DNA of 64,000 nucleotides. Source: Agrobacterium sp. AGB01 (GTDB lineage Bacteria; Pseudomonadota; Alphaproteobacteria; Rhizobiales; Rhizobiaceae). The notes beneath the pieces were generated by a model. It was not told where the DNA came from and ran no database searches. It saw nothing but the letters and a program-made list of their open reading frames with translations. The stretch is from contig NZ_JACVAB010000002.1 in the NCBI RefSeq assembly GCF_014851585.1, forward strand, positions 248,001-312,000, in the 5' to 3' direction. The position numbers and the translations under genes are program-made. Positions within the stretch are counted from its first letter, which is position 1, and the number at the start of each line of letters is the position of its first letter. This document shows, piece after piece, positions 9,112-17,399 of the stretch.

Positions 9112-9912
9112 ATGGCCCGTTCTGCCCTTCTTAATGTCATGGTTCAGGCCGCTCTCAAGGCGGGTAAATCGCTATCGCGCGATTTCGGCGAAGTGCAGAA
9201 CCTTCAGGTCTCTGTTAAAGGCCCAGGCGATTTCGTATCGCAGGCCGATCTCAAGGCCGAAAAAATCGTTCGTGACGAACTGTTGAAGGCACGCCCCACC
9301 TATGACTTTCTGGGTGAAGAAGGCGGCGAAGAAAAAGGTACCGATGGCGCGCACCGCTGGATCGTTGATCCGCTGGATGGCACCACCAACTTCCTGCATG
9401 GTATCCCGCAGTTTGCAGTATCGATCGCGTTGGAGCGCAACGGTGAGATTGTTGCCGGTGTAATTTTCAATCCGGCAACCGACGAGCTGTTCACCGCAGA
9501 GCGTGGCGGTGGTGCATTCCTTAATGACCGTCGTATTCGCGTTGCTGCCCGCAAGACCCTGCCGGATTGCGTCATTGCCTGCGGCGTGCCGCATCTGGGC
9601 CGTGGCAACCATGGCAAGTTCCTGGTCGAACTGCGTCACGTCATGGGCGAAGTCTCCGGCATTCGCCGTATGGGCGCTGCAGCGCTTGACCTGGCCTATG
9701 TTGCAGCCGGTCGCGTTGACGGCTTCTGGGAAGCCAACCTTTCCCCATGGGATATTGCGGCCGGTATCGTGCTGATTCGTGAAGCTGGCGGTTTTGTCAG
9801 CGACATGAAGGGCACACAGGACATGTTCACCTCGTCCACCGTGGTGGCTGGTAACGAATATATCCACAAGGCACTTGTCGAGGTCGTCAACCGTCCGGTT
9901 CCCGCGAAGTAA
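9112..9912 (+). CDS. suhB: Inositol monophosphatase family protein (SuhB)
   Basis: This is a magnesium-dependent phosphatase that hydrolyses inositol-1-phosphate; SuhB members also modulate rRNA transcription in enterobacteria. The 266-residue protein has GEEGGEE (residues 68-74), the metal-binding DPLDGTTN (86-93) and the C-terminal SPWDIAAG motif, all needed for catalysis. The frame opens further upstream (9070), but AGGGAAA before ATG 9112 marks the start. A hairpin with G.U pairs and a T-rich end lies just downstream. Confidence 0.93.
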   Translation: MARSALLNVMVQAALKAGKSLSRDFGEVQNLQVSVKGPGDFVSQADLKAEKIVRDELLKARPTYDFLGEEGGEEKGTDGAHRWIVDPLDGTTNFLHGIPQFAVSIALERNGEIVAGVIFNPATDELFTAERGGGAFLNDRRIRVAARKTLPDCVIACGVPHLGRGNHGKFLVELRHVMGEVSGIRRMGAAALDLAYVAAGRVDGFWEANLSPWDIAAGIVLIREAGGFVSDMKGTQDMFTSSTVVAGNEYIHKALVEVVNRPVPAK

Positions 9913-10091
9913 GCCTTTACAGGGTCTGATTACTGCAAGATGCTCGCCAATGGCCTTAGTGCTGCTGGCGGGCATTTTCGTTTGGCTGCCTTTATTCCGC
10001 TCAGACGGCTTGAGCATTGCCGCTTTCCACTTCAATTCGTCGCATTTTTCCACTAGCTTCGCCAACACTGTAGCCGAAGGGAATGGGTATT

Positions 10092-11159
10092 ATGGCGAAT
10101 ACTGAAATGCTCGATATGGGGGTCGAGAGGCCGGTTAAGCACGGCCTTGAGTATCGGTTATCCAGCCCCACGCCGTTTCTTTGGACGATGTTCATTTTCC
10201 TCATCATCGTTGGTTTCCTGGCTGCCATTCTCTATCGGCAGGCACATCAGGCGTTCATGACCAATCCGGGTCTTAACGGCTTCATCCTGGGCGTGCTGCT
10301 GATCGGTATCATTCTGGTGTTTACGCAGATCTTGAGCCTGCGGCCGGAAGTCCGCTGGTTCAACGCCTTTCAGGCGACGGGCAGCGTCGACAAGGCCGGC
10401 CGCATTCCGAAGCTTTTGGCGCCTATGCACGCGCTGATCGGGCGCAGGGGCGACATCACACTGTCGCCCGTCATCCAGCGGTCCATTCTCGATTCCATTG
10501 CTACCCGTCTGGATGAAACACGTGATACATCGCGTTATCTGATCGGCCTTCTGGTGTTTCTCGGTCTGCTTGGCACGTTCTGGGGTCTGATTGGCACGAT
10601 TGGATCGATTAGTAACGTCATTCAGTCGCTGGACCCGAATGCGGGGGACGCCAATGACGTTCTGTCGTCGCTGAAATCAGGTTTGACAGCACCGCTATCC
10701 GGCATGGGCACGGCGTTCTCGTCATCGCTTTTAGGTCTGTCCGGCTCGCTCATTCTCGGTTTCCTCGACCTGCAGGCCGGCAGGGCACAAAACCGCTTTT
10801 ACACTGATCTTGAAAACTGGCTTTCAACGGTAACGGATACCGGTTCCGAAGCAGCGTCGTCGCCTGCTCAGATAAAGAAAGAGCTGCTGCAGATTGCGCA
10901 GTATCTTTCGAAATCATCGCAGGGCGATAATGCTTCCGGCGAACGCTCGCTGGCTGCGCTGTCCAATCTGGCGGAAGGTGTGCAGGGCCTGGTCAAGACC
11001 ATGCGGAGCGAACAGCAAATGCTGCGCGACTGGATGGAAGCACAGCAGGATGAGGCCAAGGCGCTGCGGCGAACGCTGGATCGGCTGACCGCACGCGTCA
11101 ACGCTGATCTCAATGCCTCTGCGGCGGCTGACAGGCCTAGTGACGGCGGGAGCAAATAA
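10092..11159 (+). CDS. MotA/TolQ/ExbB-like proton-channel protein
   Basis: This 355-residue membrane protein resembles the stator channel subunit MotA and relatives. It shows two hydrophobic segments near the N-terminus (FLWTMFIFLIIVGFLAAIL and FILGVLLIGIILVFTQIL), a soluble loop, two more helices of the MotA/TolQ/ExbB domain (LIGLLVFLGLLGTFWGLIG and the GMGTAFSSSLLGLSGSLILG segment), and a C-terminal coiled tail. It forms a two-gene unit with the MotB/OmpA-like gene starting two bases after its stop. No flagellar gene is near, and a complete tolQRAB set lies 30 kb away, so it is neither. The start at 10092 fits AAGGGA better than ATG 10083. Confidence 0.85.
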   Translation: MANTEMLDMGVERPVKHGLEYRLSSPTPFLWTMFIFLIIVGFLAAILYRQAHQAFMTNPGLNGFILGVLLIGIILVFTQILSLRPEVRWFNAFQATGSVDKAGRIPKLLAPMHALIGRRGDITLSPVIQRSILDSIATRLDETRDTSRYLIGLLVFLGLLGTFWGLIGTIGSISNVIQSLDPNAGDANDVLSSLKSGLTAPLSGMGTAFSSSLLGLSGSLILGFLDLQAGRAQNRFYTDLENWLSTVTDTGSEAASSPAQIKKELLQIAQYLSKSSQGDNASGERSLAALSNLAEGVQGLVKTMRSEQQMLRDWMEAQQDEAKALRRTLDRLTARVNADLNASAAADRPSDGGSK

Positions 11160-11161
11160 AC

Positions 11162-12193
11162 ATGGCTCTTGCTCGCAACCGTCGCCGTGAGCGGGGTGTG
11201 GACTATTGGCCTGGCTTTGTGGATGCCTTGTCCACACTGTTGTTGGCCATCATGTTCCTGCTTACCGTTTTCGTGCTGGCACAATTTGTGCTGTCGCGCG
11301 AAATCACTGGCCGGGATGAAGTTCTTACCCGTCTCAACAACCAGATATCTGAGCTGACCGAACTTTTAGCCCTTGAACAGGGCAACAAGCAGGACATTGA
11401 AGACACGCTGGCCAATCTGCAGTCCACCCTTGCTGTTTCCGAGCAGGAGAGAACCCGGTTGCAGGCCTTGCTGGATGCCGGTACGGGCAGCAGTTCTGCT
11501 GCTAACTCGCGGATCGGCGCGCTGACAGGTGAATTGGATGCGGAGAAGCAGGTCAGTGCGCGGGCTGCGAGCCAGATCGAACTTCTCAACCAGCAAATCG
11601 CAGCGCTGAGAGCTCAGATTGCGTCTGTTGAGACAGCGCTTCAGGCATCGGAGGCCAAGGACGCGTCTTCACAGGTGCGGATTGCTGATCTTGGACGGCG
11701 CCTCAATGTGGCGCTGGCGCAGCGTGTGCAGGAGCTTAACCGCTATCGCTCCGACTTTTTTGGACGCTTGCGTGAAATTCTGTCCGATCGCGAGAATATC
11801 CGCATTGTCGGCGACCGTTTTGTGTTCCAGTCGGAAGTACTGTTTCCTTCCGGGGGCAATGATCTCAATCCGGCAGGACAGGCTGAAATGGAAAAGCTGG
11901 CCATGGCGCTGATCGATCTCGCAAAGGAAATTCCAGCCGAGATCAATTGGGTTCTGCGCGTCGATGGTCACACAGACAATGTGCCGCTGGCTGGCACTGG
12001 CCGGTTTGCAGATAACTGGGAGCTTTCGTCTGCCCGCGCGACCTCGGTGGTCAAATTCCTGATCTCAAAGGGTGTACCAGCCAACCGTCTGGTTGCGGCG
12101 GGCTTCGGTGAATATCAGCCGATTGCCGAAGGCGAGACGCCGGAAGCACGTTCGCAGAACCGGCGCATCGAACTGAAACTGACAGAGAGATAA
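11162..12193 (+). CDS. MotB/OmpA-like peptidoglycan-binding protein
   Basis: This 343-residue protein is built like a stator B subunit. A short basic N-terminus precedes one membrane helix containing a conserved aspartate (GFVDALSTLLLAIMF, D21), the expected proton-carrying residue. A long coiled coil follows (about residues 45-195), then an OmpA/MotB peptidoglycan-binding domain with VDGHTDNVPL, ELSSARATSVVKFL and QNRRIELKL. Together with the MotA-like gene it should form an ion-driven, cell-wall-anchored complex. Its long coiled coil is unlike MotB's short plug region. The partner that it drives is not apparent in the neighbourhood. Confidence 0.87.
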   Translation: MALARNRRRERGVDYWPGFVDALSTLLLAIMFLLTVFVLAQFVLSREITGRDEVLTRLNNQISELTELLALEQGNKQDIEDTLANLQSTLAVSEQERTRLQALLDAGTGSSSAANSRIGALTGELDAEKQVSARAASQIELLNQQIAALRAQIASVETALQASEAKDASSQVRIADLGRRLNVALAQRVQELNRYRSDFFGRLREILSDRENIRIVGDRFVFQSEVLFPSGGNDLNPAGQAEMEKLAMALIDLAKEIPAEINWVLRVDGHTDNVPLAGTGRFADNWELSSARATSVVKFLISKGVPANRLVAAGFGEYQPIAEGETPEARSQNRRIELKLTER

Positions 12194-12204
12194 AAAGAGG
12201 AGTG

Positions 12205-12227
12205 TGGCAGAGGATTACTCTGCCACC
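12205..12227. terminator. Hairpin between convergent genes
   Basis: GTGGCAGAG pairs perfectly with CTCTGCCAC and includes the stop of the ABC exporter. The minus strand reaches a T-run about eight bases further on, so weak termination of the exporter transcript is plausible. Confidence 0.4.
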
Positions 12228-14008
12228 TCGATATGGGTCACTTCGCTGGTCTGGAATTGCAGACGCGCCAGCTTGGCATAAAGCCCGCCGTGATTGATCA
12301 GGCTCTGGTGGGTGCCTTCTTCAACCAGCTTGCCGTCCTCCAATACCAGAATACGATCTGCTTTCAGGACGGTGGAAAGTCGGTGCGCGATGACGATTGT
12401 CGTGCGCTGCTGCATCAAACCGTCCAAGGCTTTCTGCACGAGTGTTTCGCTTTCTGCATCCAGCGCCGACGTAGCCTCGTCGAGCAGCAAAATCGGGGCG
12501 TTGCGCAGGATGGCGCGGGCAATCGCTATACGCTGTCTTTGGCCGCCTGAAAGGGTAATGCCACGCTCGCCAAGCTGCGTGTCATACCCGTTTTCCAGCT
12601 TGCTGATGAAATTGTCGGCCTGTGCGGCGACGGCTGCTGCACGCACCTGTTCACGGCTTGCAGTTGGCATACCAAAAGCAATGTTGTCGTGGATTGAGGT
12701 GGTGAAGATGGTCACTTCCTGCGGCACGATGGCAATACGGGAGCGAAGATCCTGGGGTGAGGTCGTGCGAATATCTGTCCCGTCAATCACGATGCGGCCG
12801 AATGCTGGATCGTAGAAACGCAGGAGCAGCGAGAAGATGGTGCTTTTACCGGCGCCTGACGGACCGACGATGGCAACCGTTTCACCCGGTGCAACGTGGA
12901 AAGACAGGTCGCGCAGGATTTCCTTGGTGGCATAACCGAAGCTGACATTTTCAAATGCGGCGTCACCTCGGGCCGGCGTTGGCATGACGCTTGCCGTCTG
13001 CGGCGCACGCACGGCTGGAACTTCCTGCATCAGTTCGGACAGGCGCTCTGCGGCACCACCGGCTTGCGACAATTCACCCCAGACCTCGGACAATTGGCCA
13101 AGCGCACTGGCCGCAATGACAGAATAAAGTACGAATTGGCCAAGGGTACCGGCCGACATGGTGCCGTTCAGCACGCTATGGGCACCGTACCAGAGAATGG
13201 CGACAACACTGCCAAATACCATGGCAATGGCAAAACCGGTCAGGCCCGAACGGGCGCTGATCGAAGAGCGTGCGTCTCGATAGGCGCTTTCGACGGCTGC
13301 GCCGTATTTTGAAGTTGCAACCGATTCGGCATTAAAGGCTTGAATGGTGCGGGCAGCACCAATGGTTTCCGTTGCAAAGGCGGATGAGGCGGCCAGTGTG
13401 TCCTGCGTGGCGCGCGAGCGTTTGCGAACAGAACGACCAAAGGCAATCAGCGGGAACACGATAAGTGGTATGGCACAAAGCGCCAGACCGGACAGGCCGG
13501 GGCTGGTGTAAACCATCATTGCCACGCCACCCAAACAGAGCAGGGTGTTGCGTAGCGCCTGCGAAGCTGCAGAACCGAACGCGGATTTGATCAGCGTGGT
13601 GTCGGCAGTCAGGCGTGAGGTCAGTTCACCGGAATGGTTGATATCAAAAAACGCAGGCGAAAGTGTCGTGATATGATTGAAAACGTCCTTGCGGACATCC
13701 GCGACAACCCGCTCACCAATGGCGGAGACGTAATAATAGCGCATGGCACTGGCGACAGCGAGAACGATGGCAAGTCCGAACAGCATGCCAAAATAGTTGT
13801 TGATCATGGCGCCATCGGCATTTTCGAAGCCGTGGTCCATGATGCGGCGAACGGCAAGTGGCAGGGCCAGTGTGGTCAGCGCTGAAAGAACAAGTGCGAA
13901 CAGGGCTGCTGCGACCATGCCGCGGTAACGCTTCATGTAAGGCAGCAGGCTGGCAAGCGGTTTCAGACCCTTGCGCCGTGCTGATTTCTGTTCCTGCGTC
14001 GCTTCCAC
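12215..14008 (-). CDS. ABC exporter, fused permease and ATPase (MsbA-like)
   Basis: This 597-residue half-transporter has a six-helix membrane domain (about residues 25-315) and a C-terminal ATPase. The ATPase shows Walker A GPSGAGKST (382-390), signature LSGGQ (486-490), Walker B LLLD and the D-loop SALDAES. It belongs to the lipid/drug exporter group that includes MsbA; the substrate is not determinable. It is convergent with the stator-like pair, separated by a perfect nine-base hairpin, and divergent from rpmE. Confidence 0.9.
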   Translation of the reverse strand: MEATQEQKSARRKGLKPLASLLPYMKRYRGMVAAALFALVLSALTTLALPLAVRRIMDHGFENADGAMINNYFGMLFGLAIVLAVASAMRYYYVSAIGERVVADVRKDVFNHITTLSPAFFDINHSGELTSRLTADTTLIKSAFGSAASQALRNTLLCLGGVAMMVYTSPGLSGLALCAIPLIVFPLIAFGRSVRKRSRATQDTLAASSAFATETIGAARTIQAFNAESVATSKYGAAVESAYRDARSSISARSGLTGFAIAMVFGSVVAILWYGAHSVLNGTMSAGTLGQFVLYSVIAASALGQLSEVWGELSQAGGAAERLSELMQEVPAVRAPQTASVMPTPARGDAAFENVSFGYATKEILRDLSFHVAPGETVAIVGPSGAGKSTIFSLLLRFYDPAFGRIVIDGTDIRTTSPQDLRSRIAIVPQEVTIFTTSIHDNIAFGMPTASREQVRAAAVAAQADNFISKLENGYDTQLGERGITLSGGQRQRIAIARAILRNAPILLLDEATSALDAESETLVQKALDGLMQQRTTIVIAHRLSTVLKADRILVLEDGKLVEEGTHQSLINHGGLYAKLARLQFQTSEVTHIEVAE

Positions 14009-14261
14009 GTAACCACTCCTGCTACCTGTTTTGCCTCACAACCGCCGTCTGTGTTTGCTTTTTGCAAACAGGTCGTTTTTTGGCACTTTCACCACTTAGC
14101 GATAGATCGCCAGGCACTTGTTATCTGGACGACCTTCATGTATAGGCACGGCATCGAATTGGGAAGCCGTGGAATAAATGTGCTGCGGTTCCATTTATTG
14201 AATTGGCTCCGTTGACGCAATTGCGGCAAATGGACCGCAGTCACACAGCAGGAAGATTGTC

Positions 14262-14483
14262 ATGAAGGCTGAAATCCATCCCGACTATCACGTGATCAAA
14301 GTGGTCATGACTGATGGCACCGAATACGAAACACGTTCCACTTGGGGCAGCGAAGGCGCGGTCATGAACCTCGAAATCGACCCTAAGTCCCATCCAGCAT
14401 GGACCGGTGGTAACCAGCAGCTCGTTGACCGTGCTGGCCGCGTTTCCAAGTTCAACAAGCGTTTTGGTGGCCTCGGCCTCTAA
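14262..14483 (+). CDS. rpmE: 50S ribosomal protein L31, cysteine-free form
   Basis: This 73-residue protein is L31 of the large ribosomal subunit, opening [19 protein letters not shown] and ending [11 protein letters not shown]. It lacks all cysteines, so it cannot bind zinc in the way of the C+ form of L31. It stands alone, divergent from an ABC exporter, and ends at a strong terminator. Confidence 0.95.
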   Translation: MKAEIHPDYHVIKVVMTDGTEYETRSTWGSEGAVMNLEIDPKSHPAWTGGNQQLVDRAGRVSKFNKRFGGLGL

Positions 14484-14502
14484 TCCGTTTGGATTTGAAT
14501 AC

Positions 14503-14535
14503 AAAAAGCCCTCGAACATCGTTCGGGGGCTTTTT
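14503..14535 (+). terminator. Rho-independent terminator of rpmE
   Basis: A long stem (AAAAAGCCC..CGAAC with GTTCG..GGGCTTTTT) closes a three-base loop and ends in a T-run just after rpmE. Confidence 0.85.
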
Positions 14536-14607
14536 GTTTGTGATGTAATAGGGGGGTGCATGAGACGCTATGTCTCAGGTGTTGGTATTGCCTCTGATGT
14601 CAAATAC

Positions 14608-14637
14608 AAAAAAAGCAGGCTACGCGCCTGCTTTTTT
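14608..14637. terminator. Terminator of the DUF1465 gene
   Basis: GCAGGC and GCCTGC pair around TACGC, flanked by six A on one side and six T on the other. It can stop transcription in both directions and lies just past the DUF1465 stop. Confidence 0.8.
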
Positions 14638-14660
14638 CATGACATGTGGTGTGACGCAGA

Positions 14661-15176
14661 TCAGTTGTTCACGAAGGCCGTACGCAGCAGGTTAAGCTGG
14701 GCTTGAACGCTGTTTTCATTGTCCGGCACCTTCGCGGCTTCTGCAGGACGGTAGATTTCGCGATCAAGCAGGGCAACGCGATTCTGGAGGCGCAGCGAAC
14801 GTTCCACGATATCGCGGAATGATTCTGGCAGGTCATTCCAGCCTGGTGCGTTACGATCAACGTTGAAGCTGTCGAGGCGAACCTTGCTCTTTTCGTTCAG
14901 AACCTGGTCACGGCTCATTTCACCATTGTTGACGGCGCGTTGCAGAAGAAGCCAAGACGCCATCTGCATGAGACGGGTTGTCAGGCGCATGGATTCTGCT
15001 GCGTAGAGCACGGAGGCCATGCGCGGCAGCACCTTGGACGCTGCGCGTCCGGCGCCGTCGAGATAGGACGCTGTTTCCTCAACCAGCGTCATGCCCTCGG
15101 CATAAAGAGTCTTGAACTGGTTGGATGCTGCGGCATGCCCCGCAAAGCTGATAGTATTCAAAACCTGTTCTGACAT
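14661..15176 (-). CDS. DUF1465 family protein
   Basis: This 171-residue protein belongs to DUF1465, found mainly in Alphaproteobacteria and of unknown function. It is helical, soluble and without a signal peptide. Visible family features are the SFAGHAAASNQFKTLYAEGM opening, LTTRLMQMASWLLLQRAVN in the middle and the ALLDREIYR segment. The 360-base region upstream contains a perfect TTAA-N7-TTAA element (15298-15312), the CtrA box consensus, so cell-cycle control is a fair hypothesis. A bidirectional terminator follows. Confidence 0.85.
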   Translation of the reverse strand: MSEQVLNTISFAGHAAASNQFKTLYAEGMTLVEETASYLDGAGRAASKVLPRMASVLYAAESMRLTTRLMQMASWLLLQRAVNNGEMSRDQVLNEKSKVRLDSFNVDRNAPGWNDLPESFRDIVERSLRLQNRVALLDREIYRPAEAAKVPDNENSVQAQLNLLRTAFVNN

Positions 15177-15297
15177 TTCTTAATATCCCTGCTCACGCAT
15201 CACTTTTGTCAGGTAATAGAATCCGTAAATCTTAATACGGTTCCCTTTTTTCTGCTTTTGAGGATGATACCAATAACTCAAATGCGCAAGTTGATTA

Positions 15298-15312
15298 TTA
15301 AAGAAGGGTTAA
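15298..15312. promoter_or_regulatory. CtrA-type box upstream of the DUF1465 gene
   Basis: The sequence is TTAA, seven bases (AGAAGGG), TTAA, an exact match to the alphaproteobacterial CtrA consensus TTAA-N7-TTAA. It is about 120 bases before the DUF1465 start codon. Binding is inferred from the motif only. Confidence 0.5.
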
Positions 15313-15344
15313 TACCCACAGTTTTGATGGCCAAAGCGGACCAT

Positions 15345-15373
15345 AAAAAAAGAGCCGCAAAAGCGGCTCTCAA
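15345..15373 (-). terminator. Strong minus-strand terminator (MFS/DUF1192 operon or small RNA)
   Basis: On the minus strand AGAGCCGC, TTTT loop, GCGGCTCT is followed by a run of seven T. It ends transcripts coming from the MFS-DUF1192 side. Confidence 0.75.
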
Positions 15374-15536
15374 GGTAAAACAGGGAGAAAAATCAGACCA
15401 ATTCGCCAGTTGGAGAAGCTGCCTGAAATCCAGAAGCTCTGGATAGGTATAGTTATCTCTCAAAAAGGTTTATAAAGTCTTAATGGTAAACGAATGACTG
15501 ATCCAAAAATCAACGTTTACGGATTTTTCTCCATAT

Positions 15537-15728
15537 TTATGAACGGAAGAAGTTCTCGGCGGCGAGCCGTCCTGCTGACTTTTTCTTCTTCTCTTCTTCC
15601 AGACGTTCAATCTCTTCCTGAAGTAACTTTACACGGTAGCTGAGTTCATCCACCGAGAGCAGCGTGAGGTCACAGCCGATTTCATGGGCTGCAAGCCTCT
15701 TGGGGCGATCGTCATCCGACATACTCAT
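15537..15728 (-). CDS. DUF1192 family small protein
   Basis: This 63-residue protein is a DUF1192 member, a small alphaproteobacterial family of unknown role. It carries the PKRLAAHEIGCDLTLLSVDEL core and then a coiled coil rich in Glu and Lys ([19 protein letters not shown]). The start overlaps the stop of the upstream MFS gene by four bases (ATGA), so the two are translationally coupled. An alternative ATG lies two codons in. Confidence 0.85.
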   Translation of the reverse strand: MSMSDDDRPKRLAAHEIGCDLTLLSVDELSYRVKLLQEEIERLEEEKKKKSAGRLAAENFFRS

Positions 15729-17002
15729 ATTCCGGCTCCTTTATCGACGTCGTCATCGTTAGATTGGGCGGCGCGTGGGTCAAGTACGGCACTTTCCGGC
15801 GTTGCCAGCGCAGAGGTAACGGCTGGCATGGTCGAAAAGTTGTCCTTCTCCTTTGTGGTCAGCGCTGCACGTTTCTTGCTTCTGAACATCGCATAGGCGG
15901 TGATGAGAAGGTGAGAGACTGCTGTGACCAGAAACAGTTCGTAGGGTCCGACTGCGGTCATGATCGGGCCGCCAATCGTTGGTCCGATAATCGTGCCGAT
16001 GCCGAAAAGCAGCAGCAGGCCGCCAGAGACTTTGACGAAATCTTCAGGCGACGCGTAATCGTTGGCGTGTGCAACGGCGATTGGGTAAAGCGCGTTTGCA
16101 GCGGCACCATAGATGGCGATCATGCTGATCAGGACATAGACGTTGGATGGCTGGAACAGCGCCACGGCAAGGCCTGCAAAGGCCGCGAGGGCTGAAAGAC
16201 CGGCCAGCACATAACGACGGTCAATTCTGTCAGAGAGGCGTCCTGCCGGAAACTGGGCAATGGCACCGGCAAAGATCGTGACGCTGACCATGACAGCGAT
16301 CATGGTTGGTTCTAATCCCGCACGGGAGGCAAAGACAGCGCCCAGTGTACCATAGGCACCGTTGGCGATGCCGATCATCAATATGCCAACGCATGAGACC
16401 GGTGAGTTTTTATAGAGGGCAGGCAGGTCCAACCGTACCGTCTGCAACGGTTTGGGGCTTTCTGCTTTGGACAAGGTCGCGGGCAAAATGGCGATGCAGT
16501 AGACAATGCCGCAAATCATGAACAGCGAGGTGTTGCTGATATCACCAATTGGCACCAGCAACTGACCGCCCACTACACCCATCAAGGTGATGGCGATATA
16601 CAGCGAAAAGATCGTGCCACGGCTTTCATTGGTGGCGCGTTCATTCAGCCAGCTTTCGATGATCATCGAGGTGCCAGCGGTGCAGAAACCGGTAATGGCG
16701 CGCAGAACAATCCACCATACGTCGTCAATGATCAGGCCGGTGGTCAGAACCGTAAGGCATATCAGCGCAAGAAATGTATCAAAGGCCCGAACGTGGCCTA
16801 CTCTGCGGACAATATTTGGCGCAATGAAACAGCCAATCACAAAACCTGCAGCCCAGGATGTGCCGAGAAAGCCAAGGATTTCGTTGGAATAACCTTCTTC
16901 TGCGCCGCGAAGGGGCAGGATAAGACCTTGAAGACCATTGCCTAAAAACAAAAACAGAGTGCTGGATAAAAGTGCGAATACGGGTAGAAGATTTCTGCTC
17001 AT
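15725..17002 (-). CDS. MFS transporter (YcaD-like)
   Basis: This 425-residue protein is a major facilitator with twelve predicted helices. The loop 2-3 signature is seen as GCFIAPNIVRRVGHVRAFD and the second-half copy as AGRLSDRIDRRYVLAGL. It resembles the YcaD group, whose substrates are unknown. The frame extends to 17134, but the added residues are hydrophilic and unlike the family; ATG 17002 gives MSRNLLPVFALLSS, a natural first helix. It is co-translated with DUF1192. Confidence 0.88.
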   Translation of the reverse strand: MSRNLLPVFALLSSTLFLFLGNGLQGLILPLRGAEEGYSNEILGFLGTSWAAGFVIGCFIAPNIVRRVGHVRAFDTFLALICLTVLTTGLIIDDVWWIVLRAITGFCTAGTSMIIESWLNERATNESRGTIFSLYIAITLMGVVGGQLLVPIGDISNTSLFMICGIVYCIAILPATLSKAESPKPLQTVRLDLPALYKNSPVSCVGILMIGIANGAYGTLGAVFASRAGLEPTMIAVMVSVTIFAGAIAQFPAGRLSDRIDRRYVLAGLSALAAFAGLAVALFQPSNVYVLISMIAIYGAAANALYPIAVAHANDYASPEDFVKVSGGLLLLFGIGTIIGPTIGGPIMTAVGPYELFLVTAVSHLLITAYAMFRSKKRAALTTKEKDNFSTMPAVTSALATPESAVLDPRAAQSNDDDVDKGAGI

Positions 17003-17146
17003 AGCAACACTCTCATTTTTTCCGCTCGTCGTTATCGCGTTTGTCTTTGATGAAGGGTAGGTGAAAGAGATACTGCACTTTCCCTGCTGCACGTCAAAGA
17101 TGTCCACCCTGTGACGGGATATGGATAAAGACAAAAGGTTTATGCG

Positions 17147-17302
17147 ATGACAAAAGCGATAGGTCTTTTTTTGCTTTTGGCAATGTTGGTGCAGATCATC
17201 AGGCCGCTTGGATATCCGGGCCTGAAAAAGCGTAGCGACTGCTGGAAGATTGCTGTCGCAGCCTTCGTCATCTGGTCAATTGTTTTGTTGATCAGGCCGT
17301 AA
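17147..17302 (+). CDS. Small two-helix membrane protein (51 residues)
   Basis: A short plus-strand frame opens MTKAIGLFLLLAMLVQIIRP and ends VIWSIVLLIRP. It has two hydrophobic helices (about residues 4-18 and 34-49) joined by a short polar loop GYPGLKKRSDCWK, with the positive charges in the loop. AAAAGG lies eight to thirteen bases before the ATG. The compositional pattern and the presence of similar short frames in rhizobia, as I recall them, suggest a real gene. It sits between the divergent MFS gene and the convergent XRE gene. No function can be assigned. Confidence 0.7.
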   Translation: MTKAIGLFLLLAMLVQIIRPLGYPGLKKRSDCWKIAVAAFVIWSIVLLIRP

Positions 17303-17399
17303 CGGGCCGCTCTCCTGCCTATTGAAGGCAGGAAAGCGAATTGCAAAATGCAATCTTCGTTATGGACCAGCCATCGCGTCGGACTTTTCCGATTGTCGA

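Larger units (their letters stand above)
15177..15536. other. Gene-free stretch between DUF1465 and DUF1192
   Basis: No convincing coding frame was found in these 360 bases. It holds a CtrA-type box (15298-15312), a strong minus-strand terminator (15345-15373) and AT-rich inverted repeats near 15485-15522. The terminator lies about 165 bases past the DUF1192 stop, leaving room for a long 3' untranslated region or a small RNA. Confidence 0.6.

Noticed and set aside
10092-12193. Zorya defence system
   Set aside because: The A/B pair resembles ZorA/ZorB, but no ZorC/ZorD or ZorE-like gene is adjacent; downstream is a convergent ABC exporter.
15258-15446. 62-codon plus-strand frame in the DUF1465-DUF1192 gap
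   Set aside because: It spans a strong terminator hairpin and a CtrA-type box and has no family match; best read as non-coding.
17140-17346. 68-codon minus-strand frame
   Set aside because: It lies opposite the 51-residue membrane protein, whose plus-strand frame has a ribosome-binding site and clean membrane helices.
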